Program-made: the position numbers and the translations under genes | Shown: positions 51,731-61,864 of the stretch, piece after piece | Numbering within the stretch: the first letter of the stretch is position 1 | How the letters are laid out: every line of letters begins with the position of its first letter | From: Streptomyces marianii | GTDB taxonomy: Bacteria; Actinomycetota; Actinomycetes; Streptomycetales; Streptomycetaceae | Assembly: GCF_005795905.1 (NCBI RefSeq) | Contig: NZ_VAWE01000001.1 | Span: 4,887,001 to 4,951,000 of the forward strand | Length of the DNA: 64,000 nucleotides | Direction of reading: 5' to 3' | Notes under the pieces: generated by a model | Databases searched by the model: none | What the model was told of the DNA's origin: nothing | What the model saw: the letters and a program-made list of their open reading frames with translations, nothing else

Positions 51731-53152
51731 TCAGTCCACCGTCACGGGCACTCGGTGACCGACACCACGTGCGACCGTACGGCTGTGCGGGCGCGGTGCG
51801 AGGCGCGACCGCAGTGCCACCAGGGTGGCCAGGGCCAACACGGTGCCCACCAGAGGTACGAGGAATCCCGCGGTCGCGCCGTGGGTGTCGGCGAGTCGGC
51901 CGGCGACCGTCACCGCGGCCGCCTGGCCGAGCGCCACGGACCCGGTCAGCCAGGTGAAGGCCTCCGTCCGGGCCGACGCCGGAACCAGCGGTTCGACCAG
52001 CGTGAAGCCGCTGATCAGCGCGGGTGCGATGAACACTCCGACGACCAGTCCCAGCACGCCGAGCAGCACGGTGGAGTGGGCCGTCCAGAGCAGTGACGCG
52101 GCGAGCGCCAGACCCGCGTAGCCCACCACCAGGCGGCGCCGAGGGCCGGACTTCCAGGCGATCGCACCGACGGCGACGCCCGCGAGCATGTTGCCTGTGG
52201 CGAAGAGTCCGTAAAGCAGACCGTTCATACCGGGCTGCCCGATCTCCTCGGTGAACGCGGTGAGCGAGACCTGCATGCCGCCGAACACCGAACCGATGCC
52301 GAGGAAGGCGATCGCGAGGACCCGCACACCGGGCACCGACAGGGCCGACGTGCGGACGGCCGGCCCACCGGTCACGGGGTTGGCGACGGGCGGCTGCGTC
52401 CGGCGCTGGGCGGCGAACAGCAGACCGCCGGCCAGGGTCAGTCCGGCCTCGGCGACGAGACCGGCGGCCGGGTGGACGCCGGTGCACAGGGCGGTGGCCA
52501 GCACCGGTCCGACCACGAAGGTGAACTCGTCGGTGACGGACTCGAACGCCGCGGCCGTCGGCATCAGCCGGGACCCGCCGAGCTTCGCCGCCCAGCGGGC
52601 CCGCACCATCGGGCCGACCTGCGGCACCGAGGCGCCGGTCGGCACCGCGGCGGCGAAGAGCGCCCACAGGGGGGCGCCCGCGAGCGCGAGCGCGGTCAGC
52701 GCGCCGACGGCCGCGGTGTGCACCAGCACACCCGGCACCAGGACGGCCCGCTGCCCGAAGCGGTCGGCGAGCTTGCCGCTCTGCGGGGCGAAGAGCGCCA
52801 TGGAAACGCCCGTGACGGCGGCGACGGCGCCCGCGCTGCCGTACGAACCGGTGGTGTGCTGGACGAGGAGGACGATGCCGATCGTCAGCATCGCGAACGG
52901 CTGCCGGGCGGCGAACCCGGGGAGCAGGAACGTCCACGCGCCGGGAGTGCGGAGCAGCTGTCCGTAGCCGGGGCGCCGGCCGCCGGACGGTGTGCCGGAG
53001 GGCGGCTGCCTACGTGAGGACGGGGGCGTGCCCGTGGACGTAGCCGTGCCCGACGCGACCGGGCGCGTGGACGTAGCCGTGCCGGAGTACGGCGCGGGGG
53101 AAGTGCTCGAAGGCGTGCCGGTAGACGTGTCAGAAGCGACCGTGGACTCCAC
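51731..53152 (-). CDS. MFS transporter with Ser/Thr-rich N-terminus
   Basis: 473 residues. The first ~65 are Ser/Thr/Pro-rich with tandem short repeats (TATSTRPVASGTATSTGTPP). Twelve hydrophobic helices follow; motif A-like SGKLADRFGQRAVLVPG lies after helix 2. It resembles the uncharacterised YfcJ/AraJ-like MFS group of actinobacteria. GTG 53152 is the first start codon in a frame with good composition. Confidence 0.82.
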   Translation of the reverse strand: MESTVASDTSTGTPSSTSPAPYSGTATSTRPVASGTATSTGTPPSSRRQPPSGTPSGGRRPGYGQLLRTPGAWTFLLPGFAARQPFAMLTIGIVLLVQHTTGSYGSAGAVAAVTGVSMALFAPQSGKLADRFGQRAVLVPGVLVHTAAVGALTALALAGAPLWALFAAAVPTGASVPQVGPMVRARWAAKLGGSRLMPTAAAFESVTDEFTFVVGPVLATALCTGVHPAAGLVAEAGLTLAGGLLFAAQRRTQPPVANPVTGGPAVRTSALSVPGVRVLAIAFLGIGSVFGGMQVSLTAFTEEIGQPGMNGLLYGLFATGNMLAGVAVGAIAWKSGPRRRLVVGYAGLALAASLLWTAHSTVLLGVLGLVVGVFIAPALISGFTLVEPLVPASARTEAFTWLTGSVALGQAAAVTVAGRLADTHGATAGFLVPLVGTVLALATLVALRSRLAPRPHSRTVARGVGHRVPVTVD

Positions 53153-53540
53153 GGCCCTTGCCTTTCTGCCGCCTGGTAGCGCTCTCCCGGGGTGCCGGGG
53201 ATCGCTGAGAGCTGTCCTCTTGCGCGGAACTGCGGTAGATACCGGGCCCCACTGCGGGAAGTCGCTCGGCCGCCATACGGTCGCGCCAGCTCTGCGTCAG
53301 GCAGAGTTGGTCGATCAGTGTGCCTTCATGCTACAGGGGATGGAGGCGTTCCGGCCTCGGAATGGACCGATGTGATGGGAGCGTCACCTGGAATTGGTCG
53401 GCGGGACACCCTCGCGTTCGCGCCGCGATCTCCGTCCGGCGCCGGCACGAGCGGGCGACCGCCCGCGCATGCGCAAATGGACAGGCACCCGTGCTGCCGC
53501 CTCCGTCCGCTGCCCGTGTCGCCCCGAAACTCGTCCGCCG

Positions 53541-53779
53541 CCCCGCGCCCTCGGGACACGCCCCGCGCCCTCGGGACACGCCCCGCGCCCTCGGGACACG
53601 CCCCGCGCCCTCGGGACACCCGCCCGCCGCCCGCCCCGACCCCAAGCGGTGCCCGGGCCTCTCGGCCTCTCGGCCTCTCGGCCTCTCGGGACGGAACACC
53701 CGGCCGGGATGGAGCGTCCTGCCGGGACGGAACACCCGGCAAGGATGGAGCACCCGGCCGGGACGGAACACCCGGCGGG
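53541..53779. repeat. Three adjacent tandem-repeat arrays
   Basis: A 20-bp unit (CCCCGCGCCCTCGGGACACG) occurs four times at 53541-53620. An 8-bp unit (GGCCTCTC) occurs four times at 53656-53687. Longer degenerate units with CGGGACGGAACACCCGG fill 53688-53779. They lie in the interval between the MFS start and the antiporter stop, ending beside the latter. No protein is encoded there. Confidence 0.8.
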
Positions 53780-55318
53780 TTAGCCGCCCGTCCCCAGCCA
53801 GCCGGCCAGCTTCCCGCCCTGGCCCACGGCCCTCAGGCGTGCCTCCGCCGCGTCCCGCACCGGATCGGTGGCCACCACCAGCAGTTCGTCGCCGCGCCGC
53901 AGTACCGTCGTCGGGCTCGGCACGAAGCTCTCGCTCTCGCGGACGACGAGAGTGACGGCGGCGCCGGCGGGCAGCCGCAGTTCGCCGACCTCGACGCCGT
54001 GCATCCGGGACTTCTCCGGGATCGCGACCGACAGCAGATGGCCGCGCAGCCGCTCCAGCGGCGCCGACTCGATGCCCAGGTCCGCGGCCTCCGCGCCGTT
54101 CCCGAGCTTCAGTGCCTTCGCCACCCAGGGCAGCGTCGGGCCCTGGATCAGCGTGTAGACGACGACCAGCACGAAGACGATGTTGAAGATCCGCTTGCTG
54201 CCCTCGATCCCGGACACCAGCGGGATGGTCGCCAGGATGATGGGCACGGCACCGCGCAGACCGGCCCACGACATCAGCGCCCTCTCCCGCCACGGGATGC
54301 GGAACGGCAGCAGGCTGACGACGACCGACAGCGGCCGTGCCGCCATCGTCAGCACCAGTCCGATGACCACCGCGGGCCAGAAGTCGCGTACGAGCTCATG
54401 CGGAGTGACGAGCAGCCCGAGGAGGACGAACATGCCGATCTGGGCGATCCAGCCGAGCCCGTCGGCGAATCCCCGGGTGGCCGGCCAGTGGGGGAGCTTG
54501 GAGTTCCCGAGCACCATCGCCGCGAGGTAGACGGCCAGGAAACCGCTGCCGTGGACGAGGGCGCCGACGGCGTACGCCGTCACCGCGATGGCCATGACGG
54601 CGATCGGGTACAGGCCGGAGGCGGGCAGGGCGACGCGACGCAGCCCGTACGCGCCGAGCCAGCCGACCGCGAGGCCGATCGCGGCGCCGATCGCCAGTTC
54701 CAGCAGGATCGTTCCGACGAGGATGTACCACTCATCGACCGGTTCCGTGGTGGAGAGTGCGATGACCAGGATGACGACGGGGGCGTCGTTGAAGCCGGAC
54801 TCGGCCTCCAGGACACCGGTGATGCGGGAGGGGAGGGGCACCCTGCGCAGCACGGAGAAGACCGCGGCGGCGTCCGTGGAGGAGACGACCGCTCCGATGA
54901 TGACCGCCTGCTGCCATTCCAGTCCGACCAGGTAGTGCGCTCCGGCCGCGGTGACTCCCACGCTCACGGCGATGCCGACCGTCGACAGCATGGCCGCCGC
55001 GGGCAGGGCCGGTTTGATCTCCTTCCACTTGGTGCCCAGGCCACCCTCGGCCAGGATCACCACGAGTGCGGCATAGCCGATCACCTGCGTAAGTCCGGCA
55101 TTGTCGAACTTGACGTTGAAGATGCCGTCCTGTCCTATCGCGACCCCGATGCCCAGATACAGCAGCAGGCTGGGGAGCCCGCTCCGGGAGGAGATGCGCA
55201 CCGCCGCGACGGCGATGAGCAGAACGAGCGAGCAGATGAGCAGGAGTGCATTGAGCTGGTGGACAGTCAGCGGCCGATCCTTCCCCTCGCGCTTGTCGCC
55301 GGATCGTTCCCCCGGCAA
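53780..55318 (-). CDS. CPA1 cation/proton antiporter with TrkA_C domain (potassium type)
   Basis: 512 residues. Twelve to thirteen helices include the CPA1 motif AVVSSTDAAAVFSVLRRVPL and the core ESGFNDAPVVILVIAL. A TrkA_C (RCK_C) domain follows at ~405-500 (VEVGELRLPAGAAVTLVVRE; RRGDELLVVA). This is the architecture of NhaP2/CvrA K+ exporters; RCK_C often binds c-di-AMP. The start is assigned to TTG 55318. Confidence 0.88.
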   Translation of the reverse strand: MPGERSGDKREGKDRPLTVHQLNALLLICSLVLLIAVAAVRISSRSGLPSLLLYLGIGVAIGQDGIFNVKFDNAGLTQVIGYAALVVILAEGGLGTKWKEIKPALPAAAMLSTVGIAVSVGVTAAGAHYLVGLEWQQAVIIGAVVSSTDAAAVFSVLRRVPLPSRITGVLEAESGFNDAPVVILVIALSTTEPVDEWYILVGTILLELAIGAAIGLAVGWLGAYGLRRVALPASGLYPIAVMAIAVTAYAVGALVHGSGFLAVYLAAMVLGNSKLPHWPATRGFADGLGWIAQIGMFVLLGLLVTPHELVRDFWPAVVIGLVLTMAARPLSVVVSLLPFRIPWRERALMSWAGLRGAVPIILATIPLVSGIEGSKRIFNIVFVLVVVYTLIQGPTLPWVAKALKLGNGAEAADLGIESAPLERLRGHLLSVAIPEKSRMHGVEVGELRLPAGAAVTLVVRESESFVPSPTTVLRRGDELLVVATDPVRDAAEARLRAVGQGGKLAGWLGTGG

Positions 55319-55513
55319 GCGACACTTCGTTACCTTACCTAATCTTTAACGAGTTCTTGACGCTTCTATGACGGCTTCCTTCCGGTAATCGCCAATAAGT
55401 TCGAATGACTCGTGGTTGGCGTCGCGTTACTGATACCGCGTCCGGGCCCGTCGATCGCTGCGCCTATGGTTGCTCCAGCACTCCCAGGACCACACTGCCC
55501 TCGAAGGACAGCG

Positions 55514-58339
55514 ATGCCCTCCAACACAACCGCCTCCTCCGCCGAGAAGCCAGCCAGGAGGAGGGGCCGCCGTGGCCGTCTCATCGTGCTCGCCCTGGCC
55601 CTGGCGCTGGTCGCGGGTGTCGGCGGCGGTGCGTACTGGGGCGTGAGCACCGTGCGTGCCTCCTTCCCGCAGACCACCGGGACGATCAAGCTCAAGGGCC
55701 TGAGCGCCCCGGTCGACGTCAAGCGGGACGTGAACGGCATCCCGCAGCTCTACGCGAGCACCGACGAGGACCTGTTCCGCGCGCAGGGCTACGTGCACGC
55801 GCAGGACCGCTTCTGGGAGATGGACGTGCGCCGCCACGTCACCGCGGGCCGGTTGTCCGAGATGTTCGGCGCGGGGCAGGTCGAGACCGACGCCTTCCTG
55901 CGCACCCTCGGCTGGCACCGGGTGGCGCAGCAGGAGTTCGACGAGAAGCTCTCGCCCGCGACCAAGAAGTACCTCCAGGCGTACGCCGACGGCGTCAACG
56001 CCTATCTGGCGGGCCGTGACAACGGCGACCTCTCCCTCGAGTACGTCGCGCTGGGGCTCACCAACGACTACAAGCCGGAGAAGTGGACACCGGTCGACTC
56101 GGTGGCCTGGCTGAAGGCGATGGCCTGGGACCTGCGCGGCAACATGCAGGACGAGATCGACCGCTCGCTGATGACCAGCCGGCTGAGCGAGCAGCAGATC
56201 GAACAGTTGTACCCGGATTACCCGTACGATCTGCACCAGCCCGTGGTCACGGCGGGTGCCGTGGACGACGACGCCAAGAAGTGGGACCCGAAGGGCGAGC
56301 CCTCCTCGGGCTCCTCGGGCTCCTCCGGCTCCTCGGGTTCGTCCGGCTCCTCGGGTTCGTCGGGGTCCTCCGGCTCGTCGTCGCCGGGCGGAGGTACCGC
56401 CGACGGCGGCCTGGGTGCCGGTTCCGGTACGGGGCAGGGCGCGCAGACGCAGCTCTCCGGCCTCTCTGACGTGCTCGACCGGGTCCCGGCGCTGCTCGGG
56501 CCGAACGGCAACGGCATCGGATCCAACTCCTGGGTCGTCTCGGGCAAGTACACGACGACCGACAAGCCGCTGCTCGCCAACGACCCGCACCTCGCGCCGC
56601 AGCTGCCGTCCCTGTGGGCGCAGATGGGCCTGCACTGCCGCGCCGTCTCGGAGAAGTGCTCCTTCGACGTCGCCGGGTACACCTTCTCCGGCATGCCGGG
56701 GGTGGTCATCGGCCACAACCAGGACATCGCCTGGGGCTTCACCAACCTCGGGGCGGACGTCACCGACCTCTACCTGGAGAAGGTCTCGCAGACGGGCTGG
56801 ACGTCCGGCAGCCGGATCAAGCCGTTCAAGGTCCGTGAGGAGACCATCAAGGTCGCCGGCGGTGGCAGCAAGAAGATCACCGTCCGGGAGACCGACCACG
56901 GCCCGCTGATCTCCGACCGCAGCGCCGAGCTGGAGCGCGTGGGCGAGCGGGCGCCGGTCCGGACCCCCGCACCCGACCGTGGCAACGGCTTCGGGGTGGC
57001 GCTGCGCTGGACCGCGCTGGACCCGGGCAACTCCATGGACGCCGTGTTCAAGCTCAACCGGGCGAAGGACTTCCAGGGCTTCCGCGCCGCGGCGAAGGAC
57101 TTCGACGTCCCCTCGCAGAACCTGATCTACGCGGACGCCAAGGGCAACATCGGCTACCAGGCGCCGGGGCGCATCCCGGTCCGCGCCGAGGGCTTCGACG
57201 GCTCGATGCCGACCCCGGGCTGGAACCCGACCTCCGGCTGGGAGGGTTACATCCCCTTCGACGAGCTGCCGTACGAGTACAACCCGAAGCGCGGCTACAT
57301 CGTCACCGCCAACCAGGCCGTCGTGGACGCCGATAAGTACCCGTATCTGATCACCAGGGACTACGGCTACGGCTCCCGCAGCCAGCGGATCAACGACCTG
57401 ATCGAGTTGAAGATCAAGGACGGCGGGAAGATCTCGACCGACGACATGCGCACCATGCAGACGGACAACCAGAGCGAGATCGCCAAGCTGCTGACGCCTC
57501 ATCTGCTGAAGATCGACGTCTCCGACCCGTATGTGCGCGAGGCGCAGAAGCTGCTGGAGGGCTGGGACTACACCCAGGAGCCGGACTCCGGGGCCGCGGC
57601 CTACTTCAACGCCGTCTGGCGCCATGTGCTCAAGCTGGCCTTCGGCAACAAGCTCCCCAAGGAGCTGCGGATGCGGGGCGAGTGCCTCAACGTCCGTCCG
57701 GCCGACAGCACCGGACCGGTCGACGACCTGAACGCCCTGGTGCGCGAGTGCGGCCAGCGCGACTCCGACTCGGCCCAGCCGGACGGCGGCGACCGCTGGT
57801 ACGAGGTGGTCCGCGCGTTGATCGAGGACGAGGACAGCGAGTGGTGGCAGGCGCCGAAGACCCGCAAGGACGACGCGACGACCACCCGTGACGAACTGCT
57901 CGCCCGGGCCATGAAGGACGCCCGCTGGGAGCTGACGGCCGAACTCGGCAAGGACGTCGGCAGCTGGAGCTGGGGCAGGCTGCACCAGCTGACGCTGAGG
58001 AACCAGACGCTCGGCACCGAGGGCCCCGGCGTGCTGCAGCGGATGCTCAACCGCGGCCCGTGGAACCTGGGCGGCGGCGAGGCCGCGGTCAACGCGACCG
58101 GCTGGAACGCGGCCGGCGGCTACGACGTGATCTGGGTCCCGTCGATGCGGATGGTCGTCAACGTGGGCGAGTGGGACAAGTCCCGCTGGATCAATCTGAC
58201 GGGCGCCTCGGGCCACGCCTACAGCGCGCACTACACCGACCAGACCGACAAGTGGGCCAAGGGCGAACTGCTCGCCTGGGCTTACAGCGACAAGGCGGTC
58301 GAAGCGGCGACGGAGGACACGCTGGCGCTCAGGCCGTAG
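55514..58339 (+). CDS. Penicillin acylase (S45) family hydrolase with GSS-repeat linker
   Basis: 941 residues. A membrane helix at ~24-43 (LIVLALALALVAGVGGGAYW) anchors or secretes it. The alpha part contains GYVHAQDRFWEMDVRRHVTA. A Gly-Ser-Ser repeat linker (~262-295) precedes the self-cleavage point G336|S337 (GIGSNSW), and S337 would be the catalytic N-terminal nucleophile of the beta chain. The beta part has NDPHLAPQLPSLWAQMGLHC. Relatives hydrolyse acylated homoserine lactones, lipopeptides or penicillins; the substrate here is open. Confidence 0.9.
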   Translation: MPSNTTASSAEKPARRRGRRGRLIVLALALALVAGVGGGAYWGVSTVRASFPQTTGTIKLKGLSAPVDVKRDVNGIPQLYASTDEDLFRAQGYVHAQDRFWEMDVRRHVTAGRLSEMFGAGQVETDAFLRTLGWHRVAQQEFDEKLSPATKKYLQAYADGVNAYLAGRDNGDLSLEYVALGLTNDYKPEKWTPVDSVAWLKAMAWDLRGNMQDEIDRSLMTSRLSEQQIEQLYPDYPYDLHQPVVTAGAVDDDAKKWDPKGEPSSGSSGSSGSSGSSGSSGSSGSSGSSSPGGGTADGGLGAGSGTGQGAQTQLSGLSDVLDRVPALLGPNGNGIGSNSWVVSGKYTTTDKPLLANDPHLAPQLPSLWAQMGLHCRAVSEKCSFDVAGYTFSGMPGVVIGHNQDIAWGFTNLGADVTDLYLEKVSQTGWTSGSRIKPFKVREETIKVAGGGSKKITVRETDHGPLISDRSAELERVGERAPVRTPAPDRGNGFGVALRWTALDPGNSMDAVFKLNRAKDFQGFRAAAKDFDVPSQNLIYADAKGNIGYQAPGRIPVRAEGFDGSMPTPGWNPTSGWEGYIPFDELPYEYNPKRGYIVTANQAVVDADKYPYLITRDYGYGSRSQRINDLIELKIKDGGKISTDDMRTMQTDNQSEIAKLLTPHLLKIDVSDPYVREAQKLLEGWDYTQEPDSGAAAYFNAVWRHVLKLAFGNKLPKELRMRGECLNVRPADSTGPVDDLNALVRECGQRDSDSAQPDGGDRWYEVVRALIEDEDSEWWQAPKTRKDDATTTRDELLARAMKDARWELTAELGKDVGSWSWGRLHQLTLRNQTLGTEGPGVLQRMLNRGPWNLGGGEAAVNATGWNAAGGYDVIWVPSMRMVVNVGEWDKSRWINLTGASGHAYSAHYTDQTDKWAKGELLAWAYSDKAVEAATEDTLALRP

Positions 58340-58922
58340 GCCGGGCCGCGAAGCGGCGGACGCCCTCCGGGGTCACCACGGCATGGACGGGGTGGTCGTG
58401 CGGTTCCTCCGGGACCCGCGCGACCACCTCGTTCGCGTACAGGAGCACGACGAGCGCGGGCCGGGCCGCGGCCGCCTCCAGCCTGGCGAGGACCCGGTCG
58501 TAGGAGCCTCCGCCGCGGCCGAGCCGCATGCCGCGCTCGTCCACCGCGAGCCCCGGCAGCAGGACGGTGTCCGCCTCCAGTACGGCCTTGTGGCCGAGCA
58601 GTGGCCCGTCCGGCTCCATCAGTCCGCGGCGGGCCGGCACCAGCCGGCCGGGCCCTTCGTACACCGCCCACTCGAGATCGTTGTCGTCCAGCAGCACCGG
58701 CAGGAGCACCCGTACGCCCCGCGCGCGCAGCGCGTCGAGCAGCGCGCGGGTACCGGGTTCACGCCCTACGGAGACATAGGCGGCCACGGTACGGGCCGTG
58801 GCCAGCTCGGGGAGCTCCAGCGCGTGCCGGGCGAGAACCAGCGAGGCCTCACGGGCGTCTTCAGGGGACAGCAGGCGTCGTGCGTCGAGCAGTTCACGTC
58901 GAACCGTGCCCTTTCCGGACAT
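58329..58922 (-). CDS. 5-formyltetrahydrofolate cyclo-ligase
   Basis: 197 residues. The ATP and substrate motifs LPGLAVDERGMRLGRGGGSY and YDRVLAR, typical of the family, are intact, as is TVAAYVSVGREPGTRALLD. It converts 5-formyl-THF to 5,10-methenyl-THF. It overlaps the S45 gene by 11 nt convergently. The start is placed at ATG 58922; TTG 58958 and GTG 58934 in frame are alternatives. Confidence 0.88.
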   Translation of the reverse strand: MSGKGTVRRELLDARRLLSPEDAREASLVLARHALELPELATARTVAAYVSVGREPGTRALLDALRARGVRVLLPVLLDDNDLEWAVYEGPGRLVPARRGLMEPDGPLLGHKAVLEADTVLLPGLAVDERGMRLGRGGGSYDRVLARLEAAAARPALVVLLYANEVVARVPEEPHDHPVHAVVTPEGVRRFAARPTA

Positions 58923-59028
58923 CTCGGGGTCCACGGCAACCTCGCAATCCACTGTCAATATGCCTGTATGAGGAGAAAGTTAACCGGAGACTAATCTTCC
59001 GCCCATAGGTACCGGATATGGTGCCCAC

Positions 59029-59931
59029 ATGAGCGAGTCGCACCCCCGGATCAGCAAGGCTGTCATCCCCGCCGCAGGCCTCGGCACCCGGTTCCTGCCG
59101 GCCACCAAGGCCACTCCCAAGGAGATGCTGCCCGTCGTCGACAAGCCGGCGATCCAGTACGTGGTCGAGGAGGCCGCCGCCGCCGGCCTCTCGGATGTTC
59201 TCATGGTCACCGGGCGCAACAAGCGGCCCCTCGAGGACCACTTCGACCGCAACTACGAGTTGGAGGAGGCGCTGAGCCGCAAGGGCGACGCGGAGCGCCT
59301 CGAGAAGGTCCAGGAGTCCAGCGACCTCGCCACCATGCACTACGTACGCCAGGGTGACCCCAAGGGTCTCGGCCACGCCGTCCTGTGCGCCGCCCCGCAC
59401 GTCGGCGACCAGCCCTTCGCGGTACTCCTCGGCGACGACCTGATCGACCCGCGCGACCCGCTGCTGTCCCGGATGGTCGACGTCCAGGAGCGCGAGGGCG
59501 GCAGCGTGATCGCCCTGATGGAGGTCGAGCCCTCCCAGATCCACCTGTACGGCTGCGCGGCCGTGGAGACCACCGGCGAGGACGGCGTCGTCCGGGTCAC
59601 CGGACTGGTCGAGAAGCCCGACCCGGCCGAGGCGCCCAGCAACTACGCGATCATCGGCCGCTACGTCCTGGACCCGGCCGTCTTCGAGATACTCCGCAAG
59701 ACCGAGCCGGGCCGCGGTGGCGAGATCCAGCTCACCGACGCCCTGCAGATGCTCGCCGCCGACGAGAAGATCGGCGGGCCAGTACACGGCGTCGTCTTCA
59801 AGGGCCGCCGTTACGACACCGGCGACCGAGGCGACTATCTGCGTGCCATTGTCAGACTCGCGTGCGAACGTGAAGACCTGGGCCCGGACTTCCGAGCCTG
59901 GCTTCGCCGTTACGTCACCGAGGAGATGTAG
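59029..59931 (+). CDS. galU: UTP-glucose-1-phosphate uridylyltransferase
   Basis: 300 residues. The nucleotide-binding N-terminus VIPAAGLGTRFLPATKATPK, followed by EMLPVVDKPAIQYVVEEA, is diagnostic of GalU; LLGDDLID and the VEKP motif follow. It makes UDP-glucose for cell-wall and glycan biosynthesis. It is the first gene of a tightly spaced same-strand group, with the next gene 3 nt downstream. Confidence 0.94.
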   Translation: MSESHPRISKAVIPAAGLGTRFLPATKATPKEMLPVVDKPAIQYVVEEAAAAGLSDVLMVTGRNKRPLEDHFDRNYELEEALSRKGDAERLEKVQESSDLATMHYVRQGDPKGLGHAVLCAAPHVGDQPFAVLLGDDLIDPRDPLLSRMVDVQEREGGSVIALMEVEPSQIHLYGCAAVETTGEDGVVRVTGLVEKPDPAEAPSNYAIIGRYVLDPAVFEILRKTEPGRGGEIQLTDALQMLAADEKIGGPVHGVVFKGRRYDTGDRGDYLRAIVRLACEREDLGPDFRAWLRRYVTEEM

Positions 59932-59934
59932 CAC

Positions 59935-61317
59935 GTGAGCAGCACGGCAACACCCGGCACGGGCTCCGGCCCCGCCACCCCGGCCGGCGCCGGCCCGGCC
60001 GGTGACGCCCCCGGCGGCCGACCGGCGCTGTGGTCGGTGGACGGCCATCTGGAGGACATCCTCGGCGCGCTCCACCCGCTGGACCCGATCGACCTCCCGC
60101 TGTCGGACGCCCAGGGCTGCGTGCTCGTCGAGGACGTCACCGTCCCCGTGGCCCTGCCCCCGTTCGACAACAGCTCGATGGACGGGTACGCGGTCCGCGT
60201 CGCCGACGTCGCGGGTGCGAGCGAGGACTTCCCCGCCGTGCTGACCGTCATCGGGGACGTGGCCGCGGGCGGTGACGAGACGCGCACCGTCGGCCCCGGG
60301 CAGGCCGCCCGGATCATGACCGGCGCCCCGCTCCCGCCCGGCGCCGAGGCCGTCGTCCCCGTCGAGTGGACCGACGGCGGCACGGGCGGCGGGGCCGCCA
60401 CGTCCATGCGGCCGGCCGGCGCCGCCCCCGAGGGCGCGACCGGCGAGGTGCGGGTCCACCGGCCGGTGGAGCCCCGAGCCCATGTGCGCGAGCGCGGCAG
60501 TGACGTCCGGGCGGGGGACCTCGCCCTGACCGAGGGCACGGTCCTCGGGCCTCCGCAGATCGGTCTGCTGGCCGCGATCGGCCGCGGCACGGTCCGGGTG
60601 CGCCCGCGCCCGCGTGTCGTCGTCCTGTCCACGGGCAGCGAACTCGTCCAGCCCGGTGAGGAGTTGGGCGAGGGCAGGATCTACGACTCGAACAGCTTCG
60701 CGCTCACCGCCGCCGCCCGTGACGCCGGGGCGATCGCCTACCGTGTGGGCGCGGTCACCGACGACGCCGACGAACTGCGCGCCACCATCGAGGACCAGCT
60801 CATCCGCGCCGATCTGATCGTCACCACGGGCGGGGTCAGCGTCGGCGCGTACGACGTGGTCAAGGAGGCGCTCTCCTCCGTGGGCGACGAGGACGAGCCC
60901 GGCGGCGGGGTCGACTTCCGCAAGCTGGCCATGCAGCCGGGCAAGCCCCAGGGCTTCGGCTCCATCGGCCCCGATCACACGCCGCTGCTCGCCCTGCCGG
61001 GCAATCCCGTCTCCTCCTATGTGTCGTTCGAGCTGTTCGTCCGTCCCGCGATCCGCACCCTGATGGGTCTGCGGGACGTGCGGCGGCCCCAGGTGCGCGC
61101 GACGCTCCGCACGGACAAGGCGCTGACGTCGCCCGAGGGGAAGCGGCAGTTCCTGCGGGGTGCCTACGATGCGGGGAAGGGCATCGTCACCCCCGTCGGG
61201 GGCAGCGGCTCGCATCTGATCGCGGCCCTCGCCCAGGCGAACGCGCTCATCGTCGTCCCCGAGGACACGACCTCCGTCGAGCCGGGCATGGAGACGGAGG
61301 TGGTCCTGCTCGGATGA
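59935..61317 (+). CDS. moeA: Gephyrin-like molybdotransferase (MoeA/Glp)
   Basis: 460 residues. MoeA N-terminal DNSSMDGYAV, the MoCF_biosynth motif STGSELVQPGEELGEGRIYD and TTGGVSVGAYDVVKEAL, and the C-terminal MoeA_C domain are present. A Gly/Ala/Pro tail of ~30 residues leads the protein. In Corynebacterium the orthologue (Glp) binds FtsZ and the membrane protein GlpR and works in division; its neighbourhood with the sepX homologue is conserved here. GTG 59935 is 3 nt after the galU stop. Confidence 0.9.
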   Translation: MSSTATPGTGSGPATPAGAGPAGDAPGGRPALWSVDGHLEDILGALHPLDPIDLPLSDAQGCVLVEDVTVPVALPPFDNSSMDGYAVRVADVAGASEDFPAVLTVIGDVAAGGDETRTVGPGQAARIMTGAPLPPGAEAVVPVEWTDGGTGGGAATSMRPAGAAPEGATGEVRVHRPVEPRAHVRERGSDVRAGDLALTEGTVLGPPQIGLLAAIGRGTVRVRPRPRVVVLSTGSELVQPGEELGEGRIYDSNSFALTAAARDAGAIAYRVGAVTDDADELRATIEDQLIRADLIVTTGGVSVGAYDVVKEALSSVGDEDEPGGGVDFRKLAMQPGKPQGFGSIGPDHTPLLALPGNPVSSYVSFELFVRPAIRTLMGLRDVRRPQVRATLRTDKALTSPEGKRQFLRGAYDAGKGIVTPVGGSGSHLIAALAQANALIVVPEDTTSVEPGMETEVVLLG

Positions 61318-61372
61318 GCGCGCGGCCGTGGCGGTAGCGTGTCTCACCACACAGTGACCGGGAGCCACAGCC

Positions 61373-61864
61373 ATGAGCGCGCAGCAAGGACTCACACACA
61401 TCGACGAGGCCGGCGCGGCCCGTATGGTCGACGTCTCGGAGAAGGACGTCACCGCGCGCACCGCGCGCGCGAGCGGCCGGGTCCTCGTCTCGCCGCGTGT
61501 CGTGGAGTTGCTGCGTGGCGAGGGGGTACCGAAGGGCGACGCCCTCGCCACCGCCCGGATCGCGGGGATCATGGGCGCGAAGCGCACACCGGACCTGATC
61601 CCGTTGTGCCATCCGCTCGCGGTGTCGGGCGTGAAGCTGGATCTGTCCGTGGCCGACGACGCCGTCGAGATCCTCGCCACCGTGAGGACGACCGACCGCA
61701 CGGGCGTCGAGATGGAGGCCCTGACCGCGGTGTCCGTGGCCGCGTTGACCGTCGTCGACATGGTCAAGGCGGTCGACAAGGCCGCGGTGATCACCGACGT
61801 CCGGGTCGAGGAGAAGTCCGGCGGGAAGTCCGGCGACTGGGTCCGTGAGGAGGCCCGGCGATGA
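61373..61864 (+). CDS. moaC: Cyclic pyranopterin monophosphate synthase MoaC
   Basis: 163 residues. The conserved [40 protein letters not shown] and [20 protein letters not shown] plus KAVDK are intact. The enzyme turns 3',8-cyclo-GTP into cPMP, step two of molybdopterin synthesis. The stop overlaps the next start by ATGA. Confidence 0.94.
   Translation: MSAQQGLTHIDEAGAARMVDVSEKDVTARTARASGRVLVSPRVVELLRGEGVPKGDALATARIAGIMGAKRTPDLIPLCHPLAVSGVKLDLSVADDAVEILATVRTTDRTGVEMEALTAVSVAALTVVDMVKAVDKAAVITDVRVEEKSGGKSGDWVREEARR

Noticed and set aside
53541..53690. Regular tandem repeats that might suggest a CRISPR array
   Set aside because: The units are adjacent without unique spacers, and no cas genes are present.
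58951..58958. TTGACA at the far upstream end of the 5-formyl-THF cyclo-ligase frame as a -35 box
   Set aside because: No suitable -10 element at 16-19 nt was seen, so it was not listed as a promoter.
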